Shown: positions 1 through 8,374 of the stretch, one piece after another
Numbering within the stretch: the stretch's first letter is position 1
Layout of the letters: each line of letters starts with the position of its first letter
Assembly (NCBI RefSeq): GCF_009379765.1
Contig: NZ_WHTD01000050.1
Coordinates: 1-47,445 of the forward strand
Direction: 5' to 3'
DNA length: 47,445 nucleotides
Origin: Actinophytocola sp.
GTDB taxonomy: Bacteria > Actinomycetota > Actinomycetes > Mycobacteriales > Pseudonocardiaceae
Program-made: the position numbers and the translations under genes
The notes under the pieces: generated by a model
Told to the model about the DNA's origin: nothing
The model's database searches: none
The model's input: only the letters and a program-made list of their open reading frames with translations

Positions 1-557
1 CGGACGACGGTGACCGTCACGCCCTCATCGCGCAGCGTCTCGCCGAGCCCCAGGTAGAACCCGTCCATCCCGGCCTTCGTCGAGCCGTACACGAAGTTCG
101 CCCGCCTGGCCCGCTCGCCGGCCACAGAGGACAGTGCGACCAGTGCGCCGTGGCCCTGTCGGCGAAGCGCCGCGGCGAGCAGCACGCCCACCGAGACGGC
201 AGCGGTGTAGTTCACCTGGGACAGTCGCACCGCGGTCGCGTGGTCGGTCCACGCCTGCTCCTGGTCCCCGAGCAGCCCGAACGCCACCAGGGTGACGTCG
301 ACGTCGCCATCGGCGAACGCCTTGTCGACGGTCTCGGCGTGCGTGCCGGTGTCCTCCGCGTCGAACGGCACGACCGACACGGTGGCGCCGTTGGCGCGCA
401 GCCGCGCGGCCGCCTCGTCGAGCCGGTCCGACGGCCGGGCGGCGAGGATCACCCGCAGCGGTCGCCGCGCGAGGTAGTGCTCGGCGGTGGCCAGCGCGAT
501 CTCCGAGGTGCCACCGAGCAACAGCAGGGACTGGGGATTACCAACGGCGTCGATCAC
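1..557 (-). CDS. dprE2: DprE2, decaprenylphosphoryl-2-keto-ribose reductase (3' end outside window)
   Basis: Short-chain dehydrogenase. With DprE1 it epimerises decaprenylphosphoryl-ribose to decaprenylphosphoryl-arabinose, the arabinose donor for the cell wall; DprE2 does the NADH-dependent reduction. Reading from GTG at 557 I see the nucleotide-binding segment [12 protein letters not shown] near the N-terminus, a catalytic-serine region ALSSVAGE and the YGSTKAG (YxxxK) motif. About 185 residues are in the window; the C-terminus runs off the left edge. The GTG start overlaps the dprE1 stop (GTGA), so the two are probably translationally coupled. Gene order (GtrA, dprE1, dprE2) matches M. tuberculosis Rv3789-Rv3791. 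Identification is confident from motifs plus synteny. Confidence 0.93.
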   Translation of the reverse strand, partial: MIDAVGNPQSLLLLGGTSEIALATAEHYLARRPLRVILAARPSDRLDEAAARLRANGATVSVVPFDAEDTGTHAETVDKAFADGDVDVTLVAFGLLGDQEQAWTDHATAVRLSQVNYTAAVSVGVLLAAALRRQGHGALVALSSVAGERARRANFVYGSTKAGMDGFYLGLGETLRDEGVTVTVV

Positions 558-1921
558 AGTTCCAGCCTTCTGGACATGTCGGAGGCGAAGATGCCATCTG
601 GGTCTACCGAAGCGCGGATCTTGCGCCACTCGTCGAGGCGCGGGTACATCTGGGCGAACGTCACGGCCGAGGTGCGCGACTCTTTGGCGAGATACAGCCG
701 GCCACCCACGCCGAGCACCATCTCGTCCAGCCGGTCGCACAGCTCGTGCAGACCCCGCTTGATCGGAAAGTCCACAGTGATCGTCCATCCGGGTTGCGGG
801 AAGGACAGCGGGGCCGGGTTCGCCTCGCCCATCCGCTTGAGCACGTTGAGGAACGACACGTGCCCGGACTCGGCGATGCGCCGCACGATCCGCCGGAACT
901 CGTCGGTGGCGTCGAACGGCACGATGAACTGGTACTGCAGGAACCCGTTGCGGCCGTACGCCCGGTTCCACTCACCGAACATGTCGAGCGGGTGGTAGAA
1001 GGAGGTCAGGTTCTGGATCTGGCCCCGGCCGCGCTGCGGCGCCTTGCGGTACCAGAGCTCGCCGATCGCGCCGAACGTGAGCTTGTTGGCTAGGCCGTTC
1101 GGGAAGACGTCGGGCAGCGTCAACAGCTGTGGCGCGTCGAAACGCAGCGGGTCGGCCCGCAGCTTGCGGGGCAGCTCGTCGCGCTTGGCCAGCGACCCGC
1201 GAGACAGCACGGCGCGGCCGAGCTTGGCGCCGACCGAGATCGAGTCGAACCACGCCATCGAGTAGTCGTAGCCGGCGTCGGACCCGTCGCTGAACACCGC
1301 GATGGTCTCGTCCAGGTCCGCGGTGCGGTCGGTGTCGACGATGAAGTACGCGCTCTCGGTCGGTTTCAGCCGCACGGCGGCGCGCAGCACGATGCCGGTG
1401 AGCCCCATGCCGCCGGTCGTGGCCCAGAACAGGTCGGCGTCCGGGCCGTCCGGGGTGAGCGCGCGGACGGTGCCGTCGGCGGTGAGCAGGTCCATGGCGC
1501 GCACGTGGTTGCCGAAGCTGCCCTCGACGTGGTGCGCCTTGCCGTGGATGTCGCTGCCGATCGCGCCGCCGACGGTGACCTGGCGGGTGCCCGGGAGCAC
1601 CGGCAGCCACAGGCCGAACGGGAGCAGCGTGCGCATCAGCGTGTCGAGCGTGACGCCCGCGTCGACCTCGACCAGCCCGGCGTCGGCGTCCACGTGGTGG
1701 ATCCGGTCGAGCGCGGTCAAGTCGACCACGACGCCGCCCGCGTTCTGCGCCGGGTCGCCGTAGCTGCGCCCGAGCCCCCGCGCGATGACCCCGCGCTCGC
1801 CGGCCTCCCGGACCACCGTGGCGATCGCGTCGACGTCCGTGGTGCGGACCACGCGCGCGCCGGTCGGCGCGGTACGTCCCCAGCCGGTGAGTTGGGCCAG
1901 CTCGTCATGTCCTGGCTTCAC
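554..1921 (-). CDS. dprE1: DprE1, decaprenylphosphoryl-beta-D-ribose 2-oxidase
   Basis: FAD-dependent oxidase of the VAO family (PCMH FAD domain then ALO-like C-terminal domain), 455 residues against 461 in M. tuberculosis. It closely follows the mycobacterial protein throughout, e.g. LTGWGRTAP at the N-terminus, GLGRSYGD and DIHGKAHH in the FAD domain, and [11 protein letters not shown] at the end. I start at GTG 1921 because it aligns with the mycobacterial N-terminus; the frame stays open upstream to 2107 but that part overlaps gtrA and looks non-coding. The residue equivalent to mycobacterial Cys387, the covalent target of benzothiazinones, is Thr382 (codon 776-778). Pairs with dprE2 downstream; the start is 45 bp from the divergent GtrA gene. 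Confidence 0.96.
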   Translation of the reverse strand: MKPGHDELAQLTGWGRTAPTGARVVRTTDVDAIATVVREAGERGVIARGLGRSYGDPAQNAGGVVVDLTALDRIHHVDADAGLVEVDAGVTLDTLMRTLLPFGLWLPVLPGTRQVTVGGAIGSDIHGKAHHVEGSFGNHVRAMDLLTADGTVRALTPDGPDADLFWATTGGMGLTGIVLRAAVRLKPTESAYFIVDTDRTADLDETIAVFSDGSDAGYDYSMAWFDSISVGAKLGRAVLSRGSLAKRDELPRKLRADPLRFDAPQLLTLPDVFPNGLANKLTFGAIGELWYRKAPQRGRGQIQNLTSFYHPLDMFGEWNRAYGRNGFLQYQFIVPFDATDEFRRIVRRIAESGHVSFLNVLKRMGEANPAPLSFPQPGWTITVDFPIKRGLHELCDRLDEMVLGVGGRLYLAKESRTSAVTFAQMYPRLDEWRKIRASVDPDGIFASDMSRRLEL

Positions 1922-1954
1922 CGCACCGAGGGTAACGGCCCCGCGGGCGGTCCC

Positions 1955-1960
1955 TAGACT
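1955..1960 (+). promoter_or_regulatory. -10 box (TAGACT) of a probable leaderless promoter for gtrA
   Basis: TAGACT lies exactly six bases before the GTG at 1967, with no Shine-Dalgarno between. A TANNNT box six to eight bases before the start codon is the usual signature of leaderless actinobacterial transcripts. It sits in the 45-bp divergent gap with dprE1. Confidence 0.6.
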
Positions 1961-1966
1961 CGCGTC

Positions 1967-2392
1967 GTGGCGACGGCGACGGAGGCGGATGTGCCGAGGA
2001 TCGGGCTGGTCAACCAGCTCGGCCGGTTCGTGCTGATCGGCGGTTTCTGCGCGCTGGTCGACTTCGGCGTCTACCAGGGGCTGCTGCACCTGGGGCTGTG
2101 GGTGCACCTGGCGAAGGCGCTCAGCTTCGTCGCCGGCACGGCCACGGCCTACTTCCTCAACCGCCGCTTCACCTTCGCCGCGGGCCGCACCGACGGCGCC
2201 GCGCAGCTGGGCGGGTTCGCGCTGCTGTACACGGTGACGTTCTTCGTCAACGTCGGCACGAACGCCCTGATGCTCGCGGTGCTGCCCGCCTCCGGCTGGG
2301 AGATCACGCTGGCGTGGGTGGTCGCGCAGGGCACCGCCACGACGATCAACTTCGTGATGCTGCGGACGGTCGTGTTCAGAGCCGCTTCGTGA
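1967..2392 (+). CDS. GtrA-family membrane protein (Rv3789-like)
   Basis: 141-residue integral membrane protein with four hydrophobic segments (about residues 20-40, 48-65, 78-100 and 108-130) and the family motif FLNRRFTF after the second. GtrA proteins move or anchor polyprenyl-linked sugars. The Rv3789 orthologue beside dprE1 has been linked to arabinan assembly, so a role in decaprenyl-phosphoryl-arabinose handling is likely here. GTG start at 1967 with an apparently leaderless promoter. The 3' end overlaps the convergent MarR-GNAT gene by 17 bp. Confidence 0.88.
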   Translation: MATATEADVPRIGLVNQLGRFVLIGGFCALVDFGVYQGLLHLGLWVHLAKALSFVAGTATAYFLNRRFTFAAGRTDGAAQLGGFALLYTVTFFVNVGTNALMLAVLPASGWEITLAWVVAQGTATTINFVMLRTVVFRAAS

Positions 2393-3188
2393 ACCAGTGG
2401 TGCGCGTGGTACTCGTCGTTGAACGGTTCGATCGCCTCGGTGAGCGACTGGCTGGTCTCCAGCCGCGCCGTGTCGCAGCCGTTCGCCGCGGCCCGTGACT
2501 CCAGCTCGCCGAGCAGTCGCCGGCCGATGCCGAGCCCGCGCGCCTCGTCCGTGACCCACATGCGCGTGAGCTGAGCCGGCTCGCCCGGCGTGAACCGCAG
2601 CGCGCCGCACCCCACCGGACTCCCGCGCAGGTCGGCGACGAGCAGCAGGCCGGCGGGCTGGCGCAGCCGGTCGCCCTCGGCCGAGATGCCCCGTGCCGGA
2701 TCGAAGCCCTGCTCGAACCGCCGGTCGAACGCGGCGAAGTAGAAGTCCCCGCAGTACCGGGCGTGCTCGTGGTCGGGGACCGGCGTGATCGTGACCAAGG
2801 CGGCGGTCAGCATCCGGTCGACCTCCTTCATCGCCGTCACGAGCCGCCGGCGCTGGTTCGCGTCGAGCGGCTCGAGGAGGGAGGCCGCAGCCTGGTCCGC
2901 GCGGTCGTCGAGCTCCGCGCGCTCCCGCAGGCCCGCCTTCGTCAGCTCGGCGACCCGGACCCGCCGGTCGTCGTCGCTGGCGGCGACCGTGACCAGGCCG
3001 GCGGCCTCCGGCGAGCGCAGCGGCCGGCTCACATACCCCGGGTCGAGGTCGAGCCGGCCGCGCAGCTCACGGACGTCCGCGCCGCGGCCGATCTCCCAGA
3101 GCAGCCGGGCCTCGCCGAGAGGCCGGTCGCGGGCGAGGAAGTGGTCGTTGAGCGCGCCGACCCGCTAGCGATCCTTGGTTGCTAGCAC
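2376..3188 (-). pseudogene. MarR-GNAT fusion (winged helix plus N-acetyltransferase), 5' part interrupted by an amber codon
   Basis: The C-terminal half is a GNAT acetyltransferase ([19 protein letters not shown], then the acetyl-CoA loop [10 protein letters not shown]). The N-terminal half is a MarR winged helix (LGEARLLWEIGRGADVRELRGRL, DDDRRVRVAELT). Homologous sequence continues upstream of the first internal start (GTG 3032, 218 aa) through RVGALNDHFLARDRPLGEARLL, where the frame meets TAG at 3165-3167. Before that it would read VLATKDR from a GTG at 3188. The TAG sits where a sense codon (perhaps CAG) would be expected. Either the gene is inactivated, a shortened protein starts at 3032 without a complete DNA-binding domain, or the TAG is read through or is a sequencing error. 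Confidence 0.65.
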
Positions 3189-3208
3189 TCGTGCATTGTG
3201 CCGCGTTG

Positions 3209-3478
3209 CTAGTTCGCGAACCCGTGTCGCTTCGGCTGCCCGCTCCCGTAGACCCGCGCGAGCGGCGGCAGCTCGTCGAGGTGCGCGGTGACCACATGGG
3301 CGAAGTTGACCGCGACCGTGGTGCCGTCCGCGAGCTCGGGCGCGTGCACCCGGCCGTCGGCGAGCAGTTCGGTCAGGCGCGAGTCGAGGTCCTGGGCACC
3401 GGCCCCGGACAGCGCGAACACCAGCGGTTCACCGCCGTGGGCCAGGTGGATGACAAGAGCACGTTTGGGATCAGCCAT
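3209..3478 (-). CDS. Hypothetical protein, 89 aa
   Basis: Small soluble protein beginning MADPKRALVIHLAHGG. It has an alternating hydrophobic pattern, no signal peptide, no membrane segment and no motif I recognise. I choose ATG 3478 because the frame upstream (to 3514) is glycine-rich and poorly coding-like; no clear Shine-Dalgarno is visible for either start. The stop codon TAG falls inside a GCTAG repeat cluster shared with the upstream region of the MarR-GNAT gene. Function unknown. Confidence 0.6.
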   Translation of the reverse strand: MADPKRALVIHLAHGGEPLVFALSGAGAQDLDSRLTELLADGRVHAPELADGTTVAVNFAHVVTAHLDELPPLARVYGSGQPKRHGFAN

Positions 3479-3759
3479 ACCGAGGACACCACCACCGATG
3501 CCGGCGCCCGGCAAGATGAGTTCGCCCGTAGCCGATCAGCCGAGAGCGAAGCCGAAACCGGCCGAGTCGTCCACAACAACGCCGGTTGTCCACAGCCCAA
3601 CTGTTCATACCCCTGACGGTCCCGCCCACCGGACGCGGCGCGCAGCGACACCTCGACGACGAGCCAGCCGCCGGGCCGGGGCGATGAGCGCCGACCAGCA
3701 ACAGTCCGGGTCCGGTCGAGATGCGGCTCACCCGGGTCGCGGCGGGCGACCGGGCCGGC
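3479..3759. other. Intergenic region with DnaA-box-like sites
   Basis: 281 bp without a convincing gene. TTGTCCACA at 3586-3594 matches the high-GC DnaA box and TCGTCCACA at 3567-3575 is one mismatch away. It probably also holds the promoter of the 89-aa gene. The same nine-base site recurs in the three intergenic elements at 12011, 17229 and 21207. Confidence 0.45.
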
Positions 3760-4152
3760 CTACCGAGCGCCGGCCCGCAGCGCCAGTACGGCGGCCACCG
3801 CTTCCAGCCAGCGAGCCACGCTCTCGTCGCGGTCGGCGGTGGTGGCGGTCTCGGTTGCCGCGGCCAGCCACGGTCGGATGACCGCCGTCTGCTCGGCTGT
3901 CGGCAGCGGCTCCGGCAGCCCGGCCGCGTACGAGGCGCCGCCCCGCCGGACGATCTCGGCGAGGAAACCGACCGACCGCGGGATCACGTCCACCCGGTCC
4001 AGGAGGATCGCCCCGGCCACCGCGCCGTCGCCGAACAGCGCCGTCCGGTCGGCGTCCGCACCGGCCTCGGTGCCGCCGAGGCCGGCCCGCAGCATCATGT
4101 CGACGTCGAGCTCGGCGAGCTGTGCGTCGGTCTTGCCGCTCTGGTTCGTCAC
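3760..4152 (-). CDS. Hypothetical 130-aa protein; candidate immunity or partner protein of the ESX effector
   Basis: Starts MTNQSGKTDAQLAELDVDMML. No signal peptide, no transmembrane segment and no domain I recognise; it is Ala-rich and probably helical (PWLAAATETATTADRDESVARWLEAVAAVLAL). It lies 32 bp downstream of the C39-like peptidase gene on the same strand, the usual place for an immunity protein or chaperone of a polymorphic toxin. That role is inferred from position only. An ordinary conserved small protein is equally possible. Confidence 0.6.
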   Translation of the reverse strand: MTNQSGKTDAQLAELDVDMMLRAGLGGTEAGADADRTALFGDGAVAGAILLDRVDVIPRSVGFLAEIVRRGGASYAAGLPEPLPTAEQTAVIRPWLAAATETATTADRDESVARWLEAVAAVLALRAGAR

Positions 4153-4184
4153 CTGTCATCCACCTCGTTCCCAGGGTGCCATGC

Positions 4185-5675
4185 TCACGTGGGCAGGTGC
4201 ACGCCGTCGACCGTGGGCAGCCGATCGTCCGACGCCCCTTCCATGTGCCCGTTCACGAAGTCGTCCTCGCTGACCCAGACCGTGTGGCCCCACGGGTTGT
4301 AGATCTGCAGCATCCCGTTCTCATGCCCGATGATCATCATCTGGTGGCCGGACCGGTTGCCCTCGTCGTCGAAGCCCTCGACCTGGATCGGCACCGGTCG
4401 GCCCTCGTCGACCGACTCGGCGACGTCGTTGAAGACCGCCTCGCGCTCCTCCGGGGTGTTCAGGTCGCGGAACTCGTACTCGCCGCCGGTGGCCGGCCCG
4501 AGCTCGTTGTTCGCCGCTTCGACGCCCTGCTCCTTGCTCAGCCCGTCGTCGTCGATCGGCCGGCCGTACACGCGCTCGGTCTCGTCGAGAAACCGCTGCT
4601 CGAACGCATCCGGGCTCGTGGACTCCTCGTCGCCGGGGTTGCCGCCGGTGGTCAGCTCGAACGCGTACAGCGGGTCCACCATCGCCCGCGCGGTCACCGT
4701 CGACGCCGCGACGCAGGTGCCACCCGTCTGCTCCCACGGCGCCCCGTCGTAGCTCACCGGGACCGTGTCCCCTGTCGTCTCGTCGGTCTGGTTGTACGTC
4801 GGCTGCAGGTGGTTGCGAAGCCACTCCGGGTCGTCGCCGTAGGGGTGGATCTGCTCGCCGAACCGCTCGATGTCGTCCATCGAGTGCCCGGCGGCGAGCG
4901 CGCGCATCAGGTATGCCTTCTCCTGCGGCGACTTGGCCGCGTCGAGCATCGCGTCGAACCGCTCCCGGTCGCCCGCGCTCAGCTCGTCCAGCCGCTCGCT
5001 CGCCCGCTCGGCGTCGTTCGCGCTCATGATGATGTTGACGTCGTGCGGTCCGCCCGGCACCGCGCTCTGTCCGAGCACCAACCGGTCCGCCGCGTCGAGG
5101 TGCTCGCTGTCCAGTTGCGAGGCCCTGGCCTGTGCCGCGAGGTCGGTGAACACGCGGGCCGCGCACTCCTGGCTGTCCTTGGCCCGGTCGAAGCCGGCGA
5201 TCACCTGGTCCATCCCGGTGAGCGCGATGGCGCGGGCCCGTTGGATGTCGCCGGCGACCTCGTTCTTGGCCTGGTGTAAGGCGTCCTGGCCGCTGCTGTG
5301 TGTGTCCTGCGCGTCCTGGATGCCGTCGGCCAGCATGTCCAGCTCGCCCCGCGCCTTGCCCATCACGGTCACCGACTGGTCCAGCTCCCGGGCGACCGCG
5401 GTGATCACCTCGGACGCCCGCTCGCGCGCCTGGCCGACCCAGACCTCGGGCAGCTTGCTTTTTGCCAGGTTGTCGACCTCGACCTGCGCCCCGTCGGCGT
5501 CCTTCCCGATCGACTGGTAGGTCCCGGCCATCGCGCGCAGCTCGTCCGGGTCTCCCTTCGGCGGCGGCACCTCGAGGTAGGCCTCGATCGCGGACGGGAG
5601 CACCGCCACGCCGAGGAACCCGTCGGCGCCGGCCATCATGCGCCACTTCACCAGTTCCTCGCGACTGGTCGCCAT
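4185..5675 (-). CDS. ESX-type secreted protein: WXG-like N-terminal helical domain plus C-terminal papain/C39-like cysteine peptidase domain
   Basis: 496 residues from ATG 5675, preceded by an AGGAGG-type ribosome site. Residues 1-150 are helical with a W79-V-G81 turn typical of WXG/LXG type VII substrates, followed by a long charged helical middle (about 150-300). The C-terminal 190 residues look like a papain-fold peptidase: Gln316 and Cys321 in EQTGGTCVAA, His444 in SGHQMMIIGHENG and Asn460 in YNPWG form a plausible Gln/Cys/His/Asn set. The layout is that of a polymorphic toxin or secreted protease. A WXG100-like gene precedes it by 14 bp, a 130-aa gene follows, and a chagasin-like cysteine-protease-inhibitor lipoprotein is divergent. 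Domain calls are motif-based; substrate unknown. Confidence 0.75.
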   Translation of the reverse strand: MATSREELVKWRMMAGADGFLGVAVLPSAIEAYLEVPPPKGDPDELRAMAGTYQSIGKDADGAQVEVDNLAKSKLPEVWVGQARERASEVITAVARELDQSVTVMGKARGELDMLADGIQDAQDTHSSGQDALHQAKNEVAGDIQRARAIALTGMDQVIAGFDRAKDSQECAARVFTDLAAQARASQLDSEHLDAADRLVLGQSAVPGGPHDVNIIMSANDAERASERLDELSAGDRERFDAMLDAAKSPQEKAYLMRALAAGHSMDDIERFGEQIHPYGDDPEWLRNHLQPTYNQTDETTGDTVPVSYDGAPWEQTGGTCVAASTVTARAMVDPLYAFELTTGGNPGDEESTSPDAFEQRFLDETERVYGRPIDDDGLSKEQGVEAANNELGPATGGEYEFRDLNTPEEREAVFNDVAESVDEGRPVPIQVEGFDDEGNRSGHQMMIIGHENGMLQIYNPWGHTVWVSEDDFVNGHMEGASDDRLPTVDGVHLPT

Positions 5676-5689
5676 GGTCGTCCCCCTCC

Positions 5690-6004
5690 TCAGCGCACAG
5701 CGCGGTCGAAGTCGCCGGCGTGCAGCCGGTCCAGCCTGTCGTACTGCTCGGCCGAGGCGTCGAGCTTCACGCCGGTCTCCTCGAGCGCCTTCGACGTGAG
5801 TTCGAACTCCTCGACCCAGGCGTTCAGGAAGCTCCCGTACGCGGCGGCCACGTCCGCGTGCTCGCCGAGCAGGTTCTCGCTCGGGCATTGCAGTTGCCGC
5901 ATCGCCTTGGGGTACGCCGCCACCCGGACGGACTGGTCGTGGACGGTCCCGGCATGCGTGCCGAGGCCCGCCGTGTTGACCTGGTAACCCGTGTCGACAG
6001 TCAT
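5690..6004 (-). CDS. WXG100-like type VII secretion target, 104 aa
   Basis: Begins MTVDTGYQVNTAGLGTHAG and is predicted to be two helices around FLNAWVEEFELTSKALEETG, the size and shape of WXG100/EsxB-type proteins, although the turn reads WVE rather than WxG. It is the first gene of the operon with the peptidase-domain protein (14 bp gap). Such small proteins usually pair with the N-terminal helical domain of the larger substrate for export. The ATG at 6004 follows GAGGGG; an upstream extension to 6103 would be Arg/Pro-rich and is unlikely. Confidence 0.72.
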   Translation of the reverse strand: MTVDTGYQVNTAGLGTHAGTVHDQSVRVAAYPKAMRQLQCPSENLLGEHADVAAAYGSFLNAWVEEFELTSKALEETGVKLDASAEQYDRLDRLHAGDFDRAVR

Positions 6005-6182
6005 CGCACCCCTCGCGTCTCGTCCGGCGCAGGGTGAGAGTGGCCCCCGCCGGCTCCGGTTCCGCCCAGGCGCGAGACCGGGCGGAATGCTTCGCACGAG
6101 CACACCCGCCGAACCCGCACCGGGCGCGCTGCCACGCGGGTAGGGTCCCCGAAACAGTCAGTGACGACAAAGGGGTGAGCGG
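6005..6182. promoter_or_regulatory. Divergent promoter region between the ESX operon and the chagasin-like lipoprotein gene
   Basis: 178 bp. TAGGGT at 6141-6146 is a plausible -10 box for the rightward gene, whose ribosome site AAGGGG is at about 6170-6175. Nothing else coding is visible. Confidence 0.4.
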
Positions 6183-6626
6183 ATGCGCCGGGTTACCGGG
6201 TGCGCGGCCGTCGCCGCGCTCATCCTGCTCGGGTCGGCGTGCGCGGCCGAGCGGCCTGGCACGGCGAGCCCCGGGACCACGGTCCCGGAGGCCACGGAGC
6301 CCGAGCACGGCACCGAGTTCTCGGTCGAGGACACCCACATCGAGGTCGCGCGGGGGGAGTCGTTCACCATCGCGGTCACCGACAACGCGTCGGTGGGTGA
6401 CAAGTGGACACTCAGCGAGGAACCCGACGCCGCCGTCGTGACCACCAATGGCGACGACTACGTCCCGGACTCCGCGGACAACCGGGAGGGCGACGGGGGC
6501 ACCCGCTACTTCCTGTTCGACGCGACGGCTGCCGGGACAACGTCACTGGCGCTGTTCAACTGCTTCCAGGGCTGCCACCAGCCCAAGGACGAGAGGCGCT
6601 ACCCGATCCAGATCGAGGTCGGCTGA
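6183..6626 (+). CDS. Lipoprotein with chagasin-family (I42) cysteine peptidase inhibitor domain
   Basis: 147 residues. An Arg-Arg N-terminus and hydrophobic stretch end in LLGSAC with Cys20 as the likely lipidation site. After a Thr/Pro linker, the rest fits the chagasin fold: a short strand, NASVGDKW (residues 68-75) in place of the NPTTG-Y/F-xW loop, then GDGGTRYFLF (103-112) and GTTSLAL, matching the GxGGxRxFxF signature. Cys127 and Cys131 may form a disulfide. Chagasin proteins inhibit papain-fold peptidases. The divergent operon encodes just such a peptidase domain, so a self-protection role at the outer membrane face is an attractive inference. Good ribosome site AAGGGG before ATG 6183. 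Confidence 0.72.
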   Translation: MRRVTGCAAVAALILLGSACAAERPGTASPGTTVPEATEPEHGTEFSVEDTHIEVARGESFTIAVTDNASVGDKWTLSEEPDAAVVTTNGDDYVPDSADNREGDGGTRYFLFDATAAGTTSLALFNCFQGCHQPKDERRYPIQIEVG

Positions 6627-6632
6627 GCGCCC

Positions 6633-7538
6633 TCAGATCCGGAAGAAGTGCTCCTTGCGACCCTGCCGGCACAGCTTCAGCCACTGCACGAACGCCTTCG
6701 GATCCCGCTTCGTCCCGATGAAGTACAGGCCGAACCGCACGATCTCCAGGAGGCCGATCTTCCGCAGCCCCGGCTGGGACAGCAGGTACCCGCGGTTGCG
6801 GTAGGTGTAGTACCGCTTCACCTCGTTCTCGGGGTCCTGCGCGTGCAGCCGGCCGCCCAGCATCGGCTTGAACTCGTCCGAGCCGTCCGGGTGCAGGTAC
6901 GCCGCCTTCAGGCAGGTGCCGAACGGCAGCCCGGACCGCACCAGCCTGCGGTGGATCTCGACCTCGTCGCCGCGGAAGAAGAGCCGGTAGTCCGGCACGC
7001 CGATCACGTCGAGCGTCGACGCGCGGAACAGCGCGCCGTTGAACAGCGACGCGATGCCCGGCAGGAAGTCCGTGCCGAGCTCGGCCGTGCTGCGCTTCCA
7101 CGTCAGCCCGCGGCGCAGCGGGAACGCCAGCTTGGTGGGCGTCTCGATGTTCGTCACCACGGGCGAGATCTCCGCCAGCCCGCGGGTCGACGCCTCGGTC
7201 AGCAGGGTCTCGAGCACGGCCTCGTCGGCCGGTCGCCCGTCGTCGTCGGCGCACCACACCCACTCGGCGCCGAGCGCGAGCGCGTGCAGCATCCCGAGCG
7301 CGAACCCGCCCGCGCCGCCGAGGTTGCGCCGCGACATCAGGTAGGTCGTCGGCACCGGACAGGACTCGACGATGTCCCGCACCGGCTCGTCCGGCCCGTT
7401 GTCCACCACGACGAGGTGGTCCGGCGGCCGGGTCTGCGCGGCGATCATCTTCAACGAGTCGGCGAGCAGCTCCCTGCGGTGCCGGGTGACCACCACGGCG
7501 ACGACCGCGTCGGCCGGCAGCTGCTCACTTGACTTCAT
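6633..7538 (-). CDS. glfT1: GlfT1, galactofuranosyltransferase initiating galactan synthesis
   Basis: 301-residue GT2-family (GT-A fold) transferase. Visible motifs are VVDNGPDEP after the first strands, NLGGAGGFALG, the DxD-type metal site CADDDGRP, and FRGDEVEIHRRL in the acceptor region. In mycobacteria GlfT1 (Rv3782) adds the first galactofuranose residues to the rhamnosyl-GlcNAc linker of arabinogalactan. Its start overlaps the wzt stop (ATGA) and the wzm-wzt-glfT1 order matches the mycobacterial locus, which strengthens the call. Confidence 0.92.
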   Translation of the reverse strand: MKSSEQLPADAVVAVVVTRHRRELLADSLKMIAAQTRPPDHLVVVDNGPDEPVRDIVESCPVPTTYLMSRRNLGGAGGFALGMLHALALGAEWVWCADDDGRPADEAVLETLLTEASTRGLAEISPVVTNIETPTKLAFPLRRGLTWKRSTAELGTDFLPGIASLFNGALFRASTLDVIGVPDYRLFFRGDEVEIHRRLVRSGLPFGTCLKAAYLHPDGSDEFKPMLGGRLHAQDPENEVKRYYTYRNRGYLLSQPGLRKIGLLEIVRFGLYFIGTKRDPKAFVQWLKLCRQGRKEHFFRI

Positions 7539-8356
7539 CAGACCTCGCCGCTCTTGGTGATGAGCACCGGGGACTCGCCGAGCCGCTCGAGGGTCTCCTT
7601 GTCCATATGTGAGTACGGGTCCTTGCCCTTGTACGCGGTGATGACCTCGCGCAGCGAGCCCTGCATCTTCATCTGACCCTCGTCCATCCAGATCGCCGTG
7701 TTACACAGCTCGAACAATAGGTCGTCCTGGTGTGATGCGAACACCAACATGCCGGAGCGCTTGACCAGGTCGACGAGCCTGGTTCTGGCCTTGTTGAGGA
7801 ACGGAGCGTCCACGGCGCCGATGCCCTCGTCGAGCAGCAGGATCTCCGGGTCGATCGAGGTGACCACGCCGAGCGCGAGCCGCACCCGCATGCCGGTGGA
7901 GTAGGTGCGCAGCGGCATCTGCAGGTAGTCGCCGAGCTCGGTGAAGGCCGCGATGTCGTCGACCCGCTTCTCCATCTGCTTGCGGGTCATGCCGAGGAAC
8001 AGTCCGCGGATCATGATGTTCTCGAGCCCGGAGATCTCCGGGTCCATGCCGACGCCGAGGTCGAACACCGGCGCGACCTTGCCCACGATCCGCGACGAGC
8101 CCCTGGTCGGCTCGTAGATGCCGGCGAGCAGTCGCAGCAGCGTGGACTTGCCCGCGCCGTTGTGGCCGACCAGGCCGATCCGGTCGCCCTCGTTGATGGA
8201 GAGCGTGATGTCGCGCAGCGCCTCGATGATCGGCACCTTCTGCTCGGTGCCGATCTTGCCGCCGACCTTGCCGAGGACCGCCTTCTTCAACGACCGCGAC
8301 TTCGCGTCGAAGATCGGGAAGTCGACCGAGGCGTTCCAGACGTTGATGCTGACCAT
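7538..8356 (-). CDS. wzt: Wzt, ABC transporter ATP-binding subunit for galactan export
   Basis: 272 residues from ATG 8356. Walker A GHNGAGKS, signature YSTGM, Walker B ILLLDE and the switch His in FASHQDD are all present. The short C-terminal extension lacks a carbohydrate-binding domain, as in the Rv3781-type Wzt. It pairs with Wzm upstream to flip lipid-linked galactan across the membrane. A GTG at 8374, right behind the wzm stop, is an alternative start six codons longer. Confidence 0.93.
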   Translation of the reverse strand: MVSINVWNASVDFPIFDAKSRSLKKAVLGKVGGKIGTEQKVPIIEALRDITLSINEGDRIGLVGHNGAGKSTLLRLLAGIYEPTRGSSRIVGKVAPVFDLGVGMDPEISGLENIMIRGLFLGMTRKQMEKRVDDIAAFTELGDYLQMPLRTYSTGMRVRLALGVVTSIDPEILLLDEGIGAVDAPFLNKARTRLVDLVKRSGMLVFASHQDDLLFELCNTAIWMDEGQMKMQGSLREVITAYKGKDPYSHMDKETLERLGESPVLITKSGEV

Positions 8357-8374
8357 GTCGATTGTTCGCCTCAC

